In this document: piece after piece, positions 1 through 7,551 of the stretch
Layout of the letters: each line of letters begins with the position of its first letter
Position numbering within the stretch: the first letter of the stretch is position 1
Assembly (NCBI RefSeq): GCF_014646355.1
Contig: NZ_BMNH01000043.1
Span: 1-46,936, forward strand
Reading direction: 5' to 3'
DNA length: 46,936 bases
Source: Nonomuraea cavernae
Lineage (GTDB): Bacteria > Actinomycetota > Actinomycetes > Streptosporangiales > Streptosporangiaceae
Notes under the pieces: model-generated
Told to the model about the DNA's origin: nothing
Seen by the model: only the letters and a program-made list of their open reading frames with translations
Database searches by the model: none
Program-made: the position numbers and the translations under genes

Positions 1-58
1 AGCCCGCAACATCGCCGCACGCGGTGAGACGGGCTGGGCAGTGAGTCACGCTGCCTGA
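1..58 (+). mobile_element. TnpB (IS605 OrfB-type) C-terminal end, partial
   Basis: Reading + frame 2 from the window edge gives ARNIAARGETGWAVSHAA followed by TGA at 56-58. This matches the usual tail of actinobacterial IS605 OrfB/TnpB proteins, where an NAARNI-type stretch follows the zinc ribbon and the last RuvC acidic residue. TnpB is an RNA-guided nuclease that helps IS200/IS605 elements persist. Only the last 18 residues are inside the window, so activity cannot be judged. The stop is followed at 103-121 by a hairpin typical of the right end of such elements. The call rests on a short but characteristic tail. Confidence 0.7.
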
Positions 59-129
59 CGCGGACCAGACCGTCGAAGCCACCGACGGCGAGGAGCTGCA
101 AGCTCGGTCTTTACGGCCGAGAAGCTGAC
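59..129 (+). mobile_element. Putative IS605-type right end with subterminal hairpin (possible omega-RNA 3' part)
   Basis: Directly after the TnpB stop there is an inverted repeat CTCGG (103-107) / CCGAG (117-121) with a 9-nt loop, then AAGCTGAC. Right ends of this family usually carry an imperfect hairpin followed by a TTGAC-like cleavage end, so the boundary is placed near 129. In TnpB systems the guide RNA scaffold is made from this 3' region. The sequence immediately beyond (about 130-149), which would be the guide, lies in the 3' end of the TnpA remnant. The exact element end is inferred. Confidence 0.45.
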
Positions 130-425
130 ATGGTCGATGTGCTCCTTGATGATCGATTGGAGTGCGCCGCCGCGGGAGGCGGCGAAGTAGGACGGCGACC
201 AGAAATGTCCGCTCCACAGGTACTTACGGATATGTGCCGGGTACGCAGGAACCGGGCGGACACGTCCTTGAGGCTGTTCGCCAGCGTCGAGAGGGCGATT
301 TTGGGTGGGTAGTGCACGAGCAGGTGCACGCGATTTCCCCCGCTGTTGAACTCGACCGGCTCCGCCCCGGAACACACCTCGATCATGATGTGTTCGCGGT
401 GACGCGGGATCTTGCGACGCACATC
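130..425 (-). pseudogene. IS200/IS605 TnpA (Y1 HUH transposase) remnant, frameshifted
   Basis: On the minus strand one frame encodes VEFNSGGNRVHLLVHYPPK and then ALSTLANSLKDVSARFLR. The match then continues in a second frame as SGHFWSPSYFAASRGGAL and SIIKEHID. Together these follow the IS200/IS605 TnpA consensus, so a frameshift near 230-240 has broken the gene. The catalytic motif is also lost: the HUH pair normally read as HVH is RVH here, and the tyrosine expected in the QYIE-like helix is His (EHID). The N-terminal third is missing or unrecognisable. The 3' end stops at the adjacent TnpB element's right end, suggesting that the second element inserted into this one. Confidence 0.75.
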
Positions 426-481
426 TTCTCCAGGTGTTCGCGATGCGCACATGTATTCTCTAACCGAACGCCCCCGATGTC

Positions 482-1300
482 GTGGAACCTACACTCTCGT
501 CGGCCCTTGTCAAGGATGCTCAATTGGTTGATCATGTGCAGTCGCTGGCCCGGGGCCTCGCCGTCATCCGCGCGTTCAGCGCCACCTCGCCCGAGCTGAC
601 CCTCAGCGACGTGGCCCGCGCCACCGGCCTCACCAGGGCCGCGGCCAGGCGCTTTTTGATCACGCTCGCCGACCTCGGCTACGTGCGCAGCGACGGCCGG
701 CTCTTCGCGCTCACGCCCCGGGTGCTGGAGCTCGGCTACGCCTACCTGTCCAGCCTCTCGTTGCCCGAGGTGGCCGCCCCCCATCTCGAACGCCTGGCCG
801 CCGAGGTGCACGAGTCGGCCTCGGTCGCGGTGCTCGACGGTGAGGACGTGACCTACGTCGCCCGCGTCGCCACGGCCCGGATCATGCGCGTGACCATCAG
901 CATCGGCACCCGCTTCCCGGCCCACTGCACCTCGATGGGCCGCGTGCTGCTGGCCGCGCTCCCGGCCGAGCGGCTGGACGAGTTCCTCGACGGGGCCGAG
1001 CTGCGCCGGCTGACGTCGCGGACCGTCACCCGGCCCGCCGCGCTGCGCGCGGAGCTCGACCGGGTCCGCGCCCGCGGCTGGGCGATGGTCGACCAGGAGC
1101 TCGAAGAGGGACTGCGGTCCATCGCCGCGCCCATCCGCGACCGCACGGGCCGGACCGTCGCCGCGGTGAACGTCTCGACCCACGCCAGCCGTACGACGGT
1201 GCAGCGGGCCAGGCGCGAGCTGCTGCCGCCGCTGCTGGCCACGGCCGGCCGGATCGAGGCCGACCTCGCCGCGCAGACCGTGACCCGGGCCGAGAGGTAG
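482..1300 (+). CDS. IclR-family transcriptional regulator (PcaR/PobR-like)
   Basis: A 272-residue IclR-type regulator. The N-terminal winged helix-turn-helix spans about residues 22-85 (ARGLAVIRAF, then TLSDVARATGLTRAAARRFL), followed by the C-terminal effector-binding domain (about 95-265) with the family's FPAHCTSMGRVLLAAL stretch and an EEGLRSIAAPI stretch. Such regulators bind small aromatic or organic acids in the cytoplasm and control neighbouring catabolic genes. The SLSLPEVAAPHLERL segment resembles the protocatechuate-type subgroup, but no pca or pob genes are in the window. The GTG start is chosen because it leaves a full-length domain; no clear Shine-Dalgarno precedes it, so the transcript may be leaderless. 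It lies next to IS debris, so its natural target may have been on the left. Confidence 0.85.
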   Translation: MEPTLSSALVKDAQLVDHVQSLARGLAVIRAFSATSPELTLSDVARATGLTRAAARRFLITLADLGYVRSDGRLFALTPRVLELGYAYLSSLSLPEVAAPHLERLAAEVHESASVAVLDGEDVTYVARVATARIMRVTISIGTRFPAHCTSMGRVLLAALPAERLDEFLDGAELRRLTSRTVTRPAALRAELDRVRARGWAMVDQELEEGLRSIAAPIRDRTGRTVAAVNVSTHASRTTVQRARRELLPPLLATAGRIEADLAAQTVTRAER

Positions 1301-1326
1301 ACGGCGCCGGTCGAGACCCGCCGCCT

Positions 1327-1443
1327 GTGGCGACCGTCAGCGGGCCGGTCGCGACCCGCGGCCTTCTCGGTGGCGACCGTCAGCGGGCCGGTCGCGACCC
1401 GCGGCCTTCCCGGTGGCGACCGTCAGCGGCGCCGGTCGCCACC
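1327..1443. repeat. 43-bp tandem repeat of hairpin units between convergent genes
   Basis: The unit starting GTGGCGACCGTCAGCG begins at 1327, 1370 and 1413, an exact 43-bp period. Two complete near-identical copies are followed by a diverged third, and a degenerate partial copy precedes them from about 1304. Each unit contains GGTGGCGACC followed by a near-complementary GGTCGCGACC or GGTCGCCACC, so each can fold. The block fills almost the whole gap between the IclR stop (1300) and the RpiR stop (1445). Confidence 0.85.
1412..1443. terminator. Bidirectional terminator-like hairpin (third repeat copy)
   Basis: GGTGGCGACC (1412-1421) pairs perfectly with GGTCGCCACC (1434-1443) around a 12-nt loop. 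It lies one base beyond the stop of the minus-strand RpiR gene and downstream of the plus-strand IclR gene. There is no U-tract, which is common for terminators in high-GC genomes. Confidence 0.55.
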
Positions 1444-1444
1444 C

Positions 1445-2314
1445 TCAGCGGCGCCGGTAGCGGTCCGTCGCCTCCCGGGTGACGCGGATGGCGGCGTCGG
1501 CCTTGTCGTAGGTGCGCTGGGCCAGACCGACGAACAGGCAGTCGACGATCAGCAGCTGGCTGATCCGGCTGGCCAGCGCCCCGGGCCGGAACGCGGTCTC
1601 GCGGCCCGCCGACACCAGCGTGTGGTGGGCCAGGTCCGCCAGCGAGGAGCGCGGATTGTTGGTGATCGCCACCACCAGGGCGCCGCCCTCGGCCGCGGTG
1701 CGGGCCGGGACCAGCACGTCGGGCGTCTCGCCGCCGCAGCTGATGGCCACCGCCACGTCGCCGTCGTGCAGCAGGGCGGCGCTGGTCAGCGCCAGGTGGG
1801 CGTCGCTGAACGGGTGGCTGGACAGGCCGATCCGCAGCAGCTTCTGCGACATGTCGGCGGCCACGAGCCCCGAGGCCGCGACGCCGTACACGTCCACCCG
1901 CCGGGCCGCGGCGATGGCGCTCACCACCTCGCCCAGCTTGTCGGGGTCGAGCTGGGCGGCCGTGTCGGCGAGCGCCTCCGACTCGGCCCGCGCCACCTTG
2001 GCGATCACGTCCGTGAGCGGGTCGTCGGGCCCGAGGTCGCCGGGCACCAGGCGTTCGGGCTCCTTGGCCACGGCCGCCGCCAGCGCGAAGCGCAGCTGCG
2101 AGTAGCCGGTGAAGCCGAGCGCGCGGGCCGTGCGGACGATCGTCGCCTCGCTGGTGCCCGACACCGCGCTGAACTCGGTGATCGTGCTCCGCACGACCAC
2201 CCTCGGGTCGGCCAGGATGATGTGCGCGATGGCCTGCGCCGCCGGGGTGAGCGACGGCAGCACCGCCCGCACCGCCGCGACCGGGTTGGCGGGTTCGCCG
2301 GCCTGGTCGGTCAT
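1445..2314 (-). CDS. RpiR/MurR-family transcriptional regulator with SIS domain
   Basis: A 289-residue protein with an N-terminal RpiR helix-turn-helix (about residues 10-85, including STITEFSAVSGTSEATIVR and GYSQLRFALA) and a C-terminal SIS sugar-phosphate-binding domain (about 120-265, including VDVYGVAASG and AISCGGETPDVL). RpiR/SIS regulators sense phosphorylated amino sugars such as MurNAc-6-P or GlcNAc-6-P. The start ATG at 2314 overlaps the stop of the upstream NagZ-like gene as ATGA, so the two are translationally coupled; an alternative ATG lies four codons upstream at 2326. The coupling suggests that it senses a product of the neighbouring glycosidases and regulates this peptidoglycan-recycling cluster. 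The ligand is inferred. Confidence 0.9.
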   Translation of the reverse strand: MTDQAGEPANPVAAVRAVLPSLTPAAQAIAHIILADPRVVVRSTITEFSAVSGTSEATIVRTARALGFTGYSQLRFALAAAVAKEPERLVPGDLGPDDPLTDVIAKVARAESEALADTAAQLDPDKLGEVVSAIAAARRVDVYGVAASGLVAADMSQKLLRIGLSSHPFSDAHLALTSAALLHDGDVAVAISCGGETPDVLVPARTAAEGGALVVAITNNPRSSLADLAHHTLVSAGRETAFRPGALASRISQLLIVDCLFVGLAQRTYDKADAAIRVTREATDRYRRR

Positions 2315-3777
2315 CGGGTCAGCCATTCGGCGGCCGCTCGCGCCGAGACCCGGGAGACCCCGTGCGTGGCGAGGTGGGCGGCACCCGAGGGGACGCCGGG
2401 AATGCCGGTGTCGACCACGATCGTGTCCGGCCGCGACCGTACGGCCTGCGCCACTCTGTCGCGCACCCAGGCGTGCCGGGCGGCGTCGTGCACCACGAGC
2501 ACCACCGGCCGCCCGCCGGGCGACGGCGCCGCGTTGCCCGGAGCCGGCTCGTCCAGCGGGGGCAGCTCGCCGCCCGGCTCCAGCCGCACCCGCTCGGTGC
2601 CGGGCAGCAGCCGGGCGAGCTCCGCCGCCAGGCCGGTCGGCATCGACTGGTCCACGGCCTGGCTGAAGCGCGTGTTGACCTCGATGACCAGCGGCGGCCG
2701 GGTCAGCCGGGCGGTGCCCGTCACGGTCAGCGCGGCGTGGGCGGCGTCGAGGCCCACGCCGGGATCCACGTCGGCCACGGCCTGCTCGCGCCGGGCGGCC
2801 TGGCGGGCGTACCAGCCGGAGAGCGCGCGCACCCGCGCGGCCGCCTCGGCCAGGCGCTCCTCGGGCAGGACGCCGTCGCGTACCGCTGCCACGATGGCGC
2901 CGGTGATCTCGCTCAGGCCCTCCTCGGTCGTCAGGCCCACACAGATGGCGTCGGCGCCCGCGCCGAGCGCCCGCACCGCGATCTCGCCGGGCGGGTACAT
3001 CGCCGCCACGGCCTCCATCTCGATCGCGTCCGTGACCAGCAGGCCCTCGAAGCCGAGCTCGTCTCGCAGGAGCTCGGTGAGGATGGCCCGGCTGAACGTC
3101 GAGGGCGTGCCGGGGTCGAGCGCGGGGACCAGCAGATGCCCGCACATGATCGACTGGACCCCGGCCTCGATGGCGGCGCGGAACGGCGGCAGATCGCGCT
3201 CGGCCAGCGACTCCCTGGAGGCGTGCACGGTCGGCAGGGCCAGATGCGAGTCGGTGGTGGTGTCACCGTGACCGGGAAAGTGCTTGGCGCAGGCGGCGAC
3301 CCCGGCGCCCTGGATCCCGGCGAGGTAGGCGACGGTGTGGCGGGCGACGAGGTCGGGCGCCGGTCCGAACGAGCGGACACCGATCACCGGGTTGGCCGGG
3401 TTGGAGTTGACGTCAGCCGAGGGCGCGTAGTCGAGCGTGATGTCGGCCTCGGCGAGCATCCGGCCGATCTGCCGGCCCACCCGCTCGGTCAGATTCACGT
3501 CGTCGACCACGCCCAGCGCGCGGTTGCCGGGGAAGGAGCTCCCTGTCTCGACCTCCAGCCTGGTGACCGTCCCGCCCTCCTCGTCGATCGCGACGATCAC
3601 CTCGGGATTGGCCGCCCGCAGCTCCCGGACGTGCGCCGCGTCCGGGCGGTTGCGGGCGAACAGCACCGCGCCCCCGAGCCCCTCGCCCAGGGCCCTGCGC
3701 AGCCAGTCGGGCGGCGTGGTGCCCTGGTAGCCGGGCTGGAGCACCGTCAGCGCGAGTCGGCGCAGGTCAGCCGTCAT
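2311..3777 (-). CDS. nagZ: NagZ-like beta-N-acetylhexosaminidase (glycoside hydrolase family 3)
   Basis: A 488-residue GH3 enzyme that removes terminal beta-N-acetylglucosamine from muropeptides or chitin fragments. It carries the NagZ signature KHFPGHGDTTTDSH at residues 165-178, whose His and Asp belong to the mobile loop acting as general acid/base. The nucleophile Asp250 lies in LLVTDAIEMEAV. VAIDEEGGTVTRLE (about 62-75) fits the substrate site. No signal peptide is visible, so it is probably cytoplasmic, as expected for recycling. The protein is longer than single-domain NagZ (about 340 residues); the extra 130 residues form a second alpha/beta domain as in Gram-positive NagZ. ATG at 3777 is preceded by a GGAGAG-type ribosome site. 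It is coupled to the downstream RpiR regulator and divergent from a GHL10 glycosidase. Confidence 0.88.
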   Translation of the reverse strand: MTADLRRLALTVLQPGYQGTTPPDWLRRALGEGLGGAVLFARNRPDAAHVRELRAANPEVIVAIDEEGGTVTRLEVETGSSFPGNRALGVVDDVNLTERVGRQIGRMLAEADITLDYAPSADVNSNPANPVIGVRSFGPAPDLVARHTVAYLAGIQGAGVAACAKHFPGHGDTTTDSHLALPTVHASRESLAERDLPPFRAAIEAGVQSIMCGHLLVPALDPGTPSTFSRAILTELLRDELGFEGLLVTDAIEMEAVAAMYPPGEIAVRALGAGADAICVGLTTEEGLSEITGAIVAAVRDGVLPEERLAEAAARVRALSGWYARQAARREQAVADVDPGVGLDAAHAALTVTGTARLTRPPLVIEVNTRFSQAVDQSMPTGLAAELARLLPGTERVRLEPGGELPPLDEPAPGNAAPSPGGRPVVLVVHDAARHAWVRDRVAQAVRSRPDTIVVDTGIPGVPSGAAHLATHGVSRVSARAAAEWLTR

Positions 3778-3874
3778 GAGCTCTCCTTGGTCGGCCTCGT
3801 GACCAAGAGGCGGTGTCCGGTGACGCCCTCACCCCGATCGGTCGGTCGGCATTTTCTTTCACCATTATTGATCT

Positions 3875-3887
3875 GAAGGTAATTTTC
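3875..3887. promoter_or_regulatory. Candidate RpiR-type operator in divergent promoter region
   Basis: GAAGGTAATTTTC is an imperfect palindrome with matching GAA/TTC ends and a TA core. It lies in the A/T-richer intergenic region shared by nagZ (start 3777) and the GHL10 gene (start 3934). RpiR/MurR proteins often bind GAAA-TTTC-type dyads. The only regulator in the cluster is the RpiR gene at 1445-2314. The assignment is inference from position and symmetry. Confidence 0.3.
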
Positions 3888-3933
3888 TGCCATCGTCGCC
3901 CTGGACACAACCACAGTTCGAGAGGCACCCCCC

Positions 3934-5463
3934 ATGCCCAGCAGAAGGACCGTCCTCAAGGGCCTCGCTCTGGCCGTCGCCGCATCGGCCGTGCCGCTGC
4001 CCGCCTTCGCCGCCGCCGATCAGGCACCTCCGCTGCGCCAGATGCGCGGCATGTGGATCGCCTCGGTCGTCAACATCAACTGGCCCTCGAAGCAGGGGCT
4101 CACCGCCGACGAGCAGAAGGCCGAATACCTCGCCTGGCTGGACCTCGCCCAGCAGCGCAAGCTCAACTCGGTGTTCGTGCAGATCAGGCCGACCGCCGAC
4201 GCGTTCTGGCCGTCCACGTACGAGCCGTGGTCGCACTGGCTGACCGGCACCCAGGGACAGGATCCGGGCTACGACCCGCTCGCGTTCGCCGTGGAGGAGA
4301 CGCACAAGCGTGGCCTGGCCTTCCACGCCTGGTTCAACCCCTACCGGGTCTCCATGCAGGCCGACCCGGCGCAATTGCACCCCGACCACCCCGGCCGCCG
4401 AAACCCCGACTGGATCCTGCCGTTCGGCGGCAAGCTCTACTACAACCCGGGCATGCCCGAGGTCCGTAAGTTCTGCCAGGACGCCATGCTCGACGCGCTC
4501 ATCCGCTACGACATCGACGGCCTGCACTTCGACGACTACTTCTACCCGACCAACACCACGGCCTTCGACGACAGCGCCGCGTTCGCCGAGCACGGCGGCG
4601 GCTTCCCCGATCTGGCCACCTGGCGCCGGCACAACGTCGACCTGATGGTCTCGGAGATGCAGCAGCGGGTCCGCGAGGTCAAGCCGGAGACCGCCTGGGG
4701 CATCAGCCCGTCGGGCATCTGGCGCAACAAGGGCACCGACCCGCTCGGCTCCGAGACCAACGGCGGCCAGTCCTACGACAACCTGCACGCCGACACCCGC
4801 GGCTGGGTGAAGAAGGGCTGGCTCGACTACATCGCGCCGCAGCTCTACTGGTACATCGGGCAGCCGCCGGCCGACTACTCCAAGCTCGTCCCGTGGTGGT
4901 CGGACGTCGCCGACGGCACCGGCACGCTGCTGTGGATCGGGCAGGCGGCGTACAAGGCGGGCGACCCGGCGCAGGCGGCGGAGTGGCAGAACCCGGCCGA
5001 GCTGTCCAGGCACCTCACGCTCAACCAGAGCCACCCGCAGATCTCGGGCGACATCTGGTACAACGCCAACGACCTGCGCGTCGACCGGATCGCGTCCATC
5101 AGCACCGCCGTCAACGACCACTACACGCGCCCCGCGCTCGCGCCGGTGCTGCCCCGCCTGGCCGGGGGCGAGCCACCGAAGCGGCCCGTGATCGCGTACG
5201 CGCTGCGCCGCTCCGGCGGGGTCGAGGTGCGGGCCGTGGCGACCGGCAGGAACGAGCCCTTCCAGTTCGCCATCTTCCGCTTCACCGGCCGGGCCGCCCC
5301 GGACGCGTTCGGCGACGCCCGCAACCTGGTCGCGGTCGTCCCCGGTGACCGGCAGGTGCGCTGGCTGGACCCGGAAGGCAAGCGGGGCGACCACTACTAC
5401 GCCGTGGCCGTCGACCGGGCCAACCGCACCAGCGCGCCGAGCAACGGTTTCCGCGTCCTCTAG
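3934..5463 (+). CDS. Exported GHL10 (DUF187/YngK-DigH-like) glycoside hydrolase
   Basis: A 509-residue protein with a twin-arginine signal (SRRTVLKG, hydrophobic stretch, PAFA cleavage near residue 26), so it is exported folded. The GHL10 domain runs from about residue 36 (LRQMRGMWIASVVNINWP) to about 390, with conserved stretches FVQIRPTADAFWPS, AWFNPYR, DGLHFDDYFYP, GISPSGIW and IAPQLYWYIG; the two aspartates in HFDDYFYP are likely active-site residues. A beta-sandwich-like C-terminal part follows (about 420-509). Family members include E. coli DigH, which cuts denuded peptidoglycan glycans. With a NagZ-like enzyme and an RpiR regulator divergently encoded, a role in cell-wall glycan turnover is the best inference. 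Confidence 0.85.
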   Translation: MPSRRTVLKGLALAVAASAVPLPAFAAADQAPPLRQMRGMWIASVVNINWPSKQGLTADEQKAEYLAWLDLAQQRKLNSVFVQIRPTADAFWPSTYEPWSHWLTGTQGQDPGYDPLAFAVEETHKRGLAFHAWFNPYRVSMQADPAQLHPDHPGRRNPDWILPFGGKLYYNPGMPEVRKFCQDAMLDALIRYDIDGLHFDDYFYPTNTTAFDDSAAFAEHGGGFPDLATWRRHNVDLMVSEMQQRVREVKPETAWGISPSGIWRNKGTDPLGSETNGGQSYDNLHADTRGWVKKGWLDYIAPQLYWYIGQPPADYSKLVPWWSDVADGTGTLLWIGQAAYKAGDPAQAAEWQNPAELSRHLTLNQSHPQISGDIWYNANDLRVDRIASISTAVNDHYTRPALAPVLPRLAGGEPPKRPVIAYALRRSGGVEVRAVATGRNEPFQFAIFRFTGRAAPDAFGDARNLVAVVPGDRQVRWLDPEGKRGDHYYAVAVDRANRTSAPSNGFRVL

Positions 5464-5488
5464 TAGACCGCTGCTCGTACGAGCGTGA

Positions 5489-5522
5489 CGGGAACCCGGG
5501 TGTCACCGTGCCCGGGTTCCCG
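5489..5522. terminator. Bidirectional terminator hairpin
   Basis: CGGGAACCCGGG (5489-5500) and CCCGGGTTCCCG (5511-5522) form a perfect 12-bp stem with a 10-nt loop. It sits between the convergent GHL10 gene (stop 5463) and FHA gene (stop 5539), so it can end both transcripts. Confidence 0.8.
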
Positions 5523-5538
5523 GGCACGGCGCCCCTCG

Positions 5539-6189
5539 CTAGGAGGCCCTGCGGCCGGCCGCCGACGCCTGCTGCTCGGCCGGAGGCGTGCCCGTCCGCT
5601 GCGGTGGCACCACAGGGGTCGGACGCACCAGGCCCAGCGCGACGACCTCGTTGGCCAGTCGCGTACGCCGGTTGGTGCCCTCCGGGATGCGGAACTTCTG
5701 GTAGAGCCGCAGCAGATGCTGCTTCACCGCGGCTTCGGTCACGACCAGGTCGTCGGCGATCTCGCGTGCGGTCGCCGGCGCCACGAACGCCTCGTCGGAC
5801 AGTGCCGGCCGGCAGAGCGAGGTCAGCACGTCGACCTCGCGTCTGGTCAGCTCGGGCGCCGCCGCCCTGCGGAGCTCGACTTCGGGCGTGAAGTCCTCGC
5901 GAGGAATCCCGCCGACCCGACCGCGCGCCGCTCCGAAGGAGACGACGTCGCCGTCGTCAAGGACCCTCCGGGCGATCGGCCTGCCATTCACCCGTGTGCC
6001 GTTGCGGGACAGGCCCAGATCAACGACGTACAGGTAGGGTCCTCGCCTGACGAACTCGGCATGGAGTCGAGACACACTCGGATCGGTCAGCCGGATGTCG
6101 ACACCGCGGCCCCTCCCCACCGTTGTGATCTCGGGGCGCAACGGGACCACCTCGCCAGTGTCCTCGATGCGTATGAACGGCCCCTCCAC
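5539..6189 (-). CDS. FHA domain protein with C-terminal helix-turn-helix
   Basis: A 216-residue protein. The N-terminal FHA domain (about residues 20-95) has the phosphothreonine-binding landmarks TTVGRGRGVDI, SVSRLHAEF and SRNGTRVNG. The C-terminal part (about 112-190, ELTRREVDVLTSL, then ATAREIADDLVVTEAAVKQHLLRLYQKF) is a LuxR-like helix-turn-helix. FHA domains read Thr-phosphorylated partners made by Ser/Thr kinases; joined to a DNA-binding module, this looks like a phospho-responsive transcription factor. The GTG start at 6189 is supported by GGGGAGGA seven bases upstream. It is divergent from citrate synthase, whose promoter it may share. A kinase gene lies 8.8 kb away (14973-17063). The target genes are not shown by the sequence. 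Confidence 0.85.
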   Translation of the reverse strand: MEGPFIRIEDTGEVVPLRPEITTVGRGRGVDIRLTDPSVSRLHAEFVRRGPYLYVVDLGLSRNGTRVNGRPIARRVLDDGDVVSFGAARGRVGGIPREDFTPEVELRRAAAPELTRREVDVLTSLCRPALSDEAFVAPATAREIADDLVVTEAAVKQHLLRLYQKFRIPEGTNRRTRLANEVVALGLVRPTPVVPPQRTGTPPAEQQASAAGRRAS

Positions 6190-6216
6190 GGCAGTTCCTC
6201 CCCAGGTAGCCCGCCG

Positions 6217-6246
6217 TAACTATTACTACAGCTCCGGCTTACCCAA
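6217..6246 (-). promoter_or_regulatory. Candidate promoter for the FHA-HTH gene
   Basis: On the minus strand TTGGGT (6241-6246) and TAGTTA (6217-6222) are separated by 18 nt, a plausible -35/-10 pair, 28 nt upstream of the GTG start. The stretch is clearly A/T-richer than its surroundings. Consensus match is partial. Confidence 0.4.
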
Positions 6247-6369
6247 CCGAGGGGATGCGGAATCTCCTTTGCCATAAGCAGAATCCCGCATGAAATTGGT
6301 CTGGACCTTTGCGGACGGTTTTGCCTGCTCACAGGTAGACTTCCAGCGGAGAAAAGCGGAGGAAACACC

Positions 6370-7545
6370 ATGAAACAGCATTCCTCGGGCGAGGGGGCCT
6401 CGGGAGGCGGAGCGCCCCCGACAGTGGCTGACAAGCCCACCAAAGGCCTGGCCGACGTCGTAGCAGCGTCCACAGCGCTCAGCGACATCGATGGGAAGGC
6501 CGGCCGGCTCTTCTACCGTGGATACGACATCCACGACCTGGCCGGGCGAGCGACGTTCGAAGAGACCGCCTACCTGCTGCAGCGGGGCAAGCTGCCGGAC
6601 CGTGAGGGACTGGAGGCCTACGGCGCCGAGCTGGTGCGCGGACGTGAGCTCGGCGCGCTCGTCGCCGCCAACATCGGCGAGATCGCCGAGAAGCAGAAGC
6701 CGATGGAGGCGCTGCGCTCGCTGGTCTCCCTGTCCGGCGCCGACGACCCCGACAAGGACTCCATCGCGCCCGAGGCCAACCTGGGCAAGGCCGCGCGACT
6801 GACCGCGCAGCAGCCCCTGCTGGTCGCCCGCTACCACGCGGCCCGCACGGGCGGCAGCGTCCCCGACCCCGACCCCTCCCTCAGCATCGCGGCGAACTTC
6901 CTCCTGCAGGTCACCGGGCGCACCCCCGCGCAGCGCGAGGTCGACATCTTCGACACCTGCCTGGTGCTGCACGCGGACCACACCATGAACGCCTCCACCT
7001 TCGCCGCGAGGGTGTGCGCGGCGACCCTGTCCGACATGCACTCCGCCATCGTGGCCGCCATCGGAACCCTCAAGGGCCCGCTGCACGGCGGCGCGAACGA
7101 GCAGGTCATGAAGACGCTGGAGTCGATCTCGCCCACGGGCGTGGCCCAGGCCGTCCGCGACAAGCTGGCCGCCGGCGAGAAGATCATGGGCTTCGGGCAC
7201 CGCGTCTACAAGACCGAGGACCCCCGGGCCACGCACCTGCGACGGATGTCACAGGAACTGGCCGAGTCGACCGGCGACGACACCTACTTCCGGATGTCCA
7301 AGGAGATGGAGGAGGTCGTCTTCGAGACGAAGGGCCTCTACCCGAACGTCGACTTCTACGCCGCGTCCGTCTATCACTACCTGGGCATACCGACAGACCT
7401 GTTCACGCCGGTATTCTCGATCAGCCGCATGTCCGGATGGACGGCCCACGTGATCGAGCAGCATGCCGACAACCGCCTGATTCGCCCTGACAGCGAATAC
7501 ATCGGAGAGCGTGACCAGAAGTGGAAGCCCATCGAGGAGCGATGA
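6370..7545 (+). CDS. Citrate synthase (short type, citrate/2-methylcitrate synthase family)
   Basis: A 391-residue citrate synthase that condenses acetyl-CoA (or propionyl-CoA in the methylcitrate branch) with oxaloacetate. The catalytic His-His-Asp set is visible: His239 in LKGPLHGGANE, His277 in GFGHRVYKTEDPRA and Asp328 in YPNVDFYAA. LHADHTMNAST (about 200-210) is also conserved. The length of about 390 residues fits the small citrate/methylcitrate group rather than the 430-residue GltA type, so propionate metabolism remains possible, although no prpB or prpD homologue is nearby. ATG is preceded by GCGGAGGAAACACC, a strong ribosome site. It is divergent from the FHA-HTH gene and followed by a DUF3017 protein and isocitrate dehydrogenase. 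Confidence 0.93.
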   Translation: MKQHSSGEGASGGGAPPTVADKPTKGLADVVAASTALSDIDGKAGRLFYRGYDIHDLAGRATFEETAYLLQRGKLPDREGLEAYGAELVRGRELGALVAANIGEIAEKQKPMEALRSLVSLSGADDPDKDSIAPEANLGKAARLTAQQPLLVARYHAARTGGSVPDPDPSLSIAANFLLQVTGRTPAQREVDIFDTCLVLHADHTMNASTFAARVCAATLSDMHSAIVAAIGTLKGPLHGGANEQVMKTLESISPTGVAQAVRDKLAAGEKIMGFGHRVYKTEDPRATHLRRMSQELAESTGDDTYFRMSKEMEEVVFETKGLYPNVDFYAASVYHYLGIPTDLFTPVFSISRMSGWTAHVIEQHADNRLIRPDSEYIGERDQKWKPIEER

Positions 7546-7551
7546 GCGTGA

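Noticed and set aside
1327..1443. CRISPR-like array
   Set aside because: The 43-bp units abut without unique spacers and there are no cas genes; hairpin repeats explain them.
2362..3876. Long + strand open frame opposite the NagZ gene
   Set aside because: The high-GC antisense of a strongly biased gene stays open by chance. The product is Gly/Arg/His-rich with no family, while the minus strand carries clear GH3 motifs.
3865..5394. 509-codon minus-strand frame opposite the GHL10 gene
   Set aside because: It mirrors the codon bias of the true gene; the product is Val/Gly/Arg-rich and featureless, and the plus strand has a Tat signal and family motifs.
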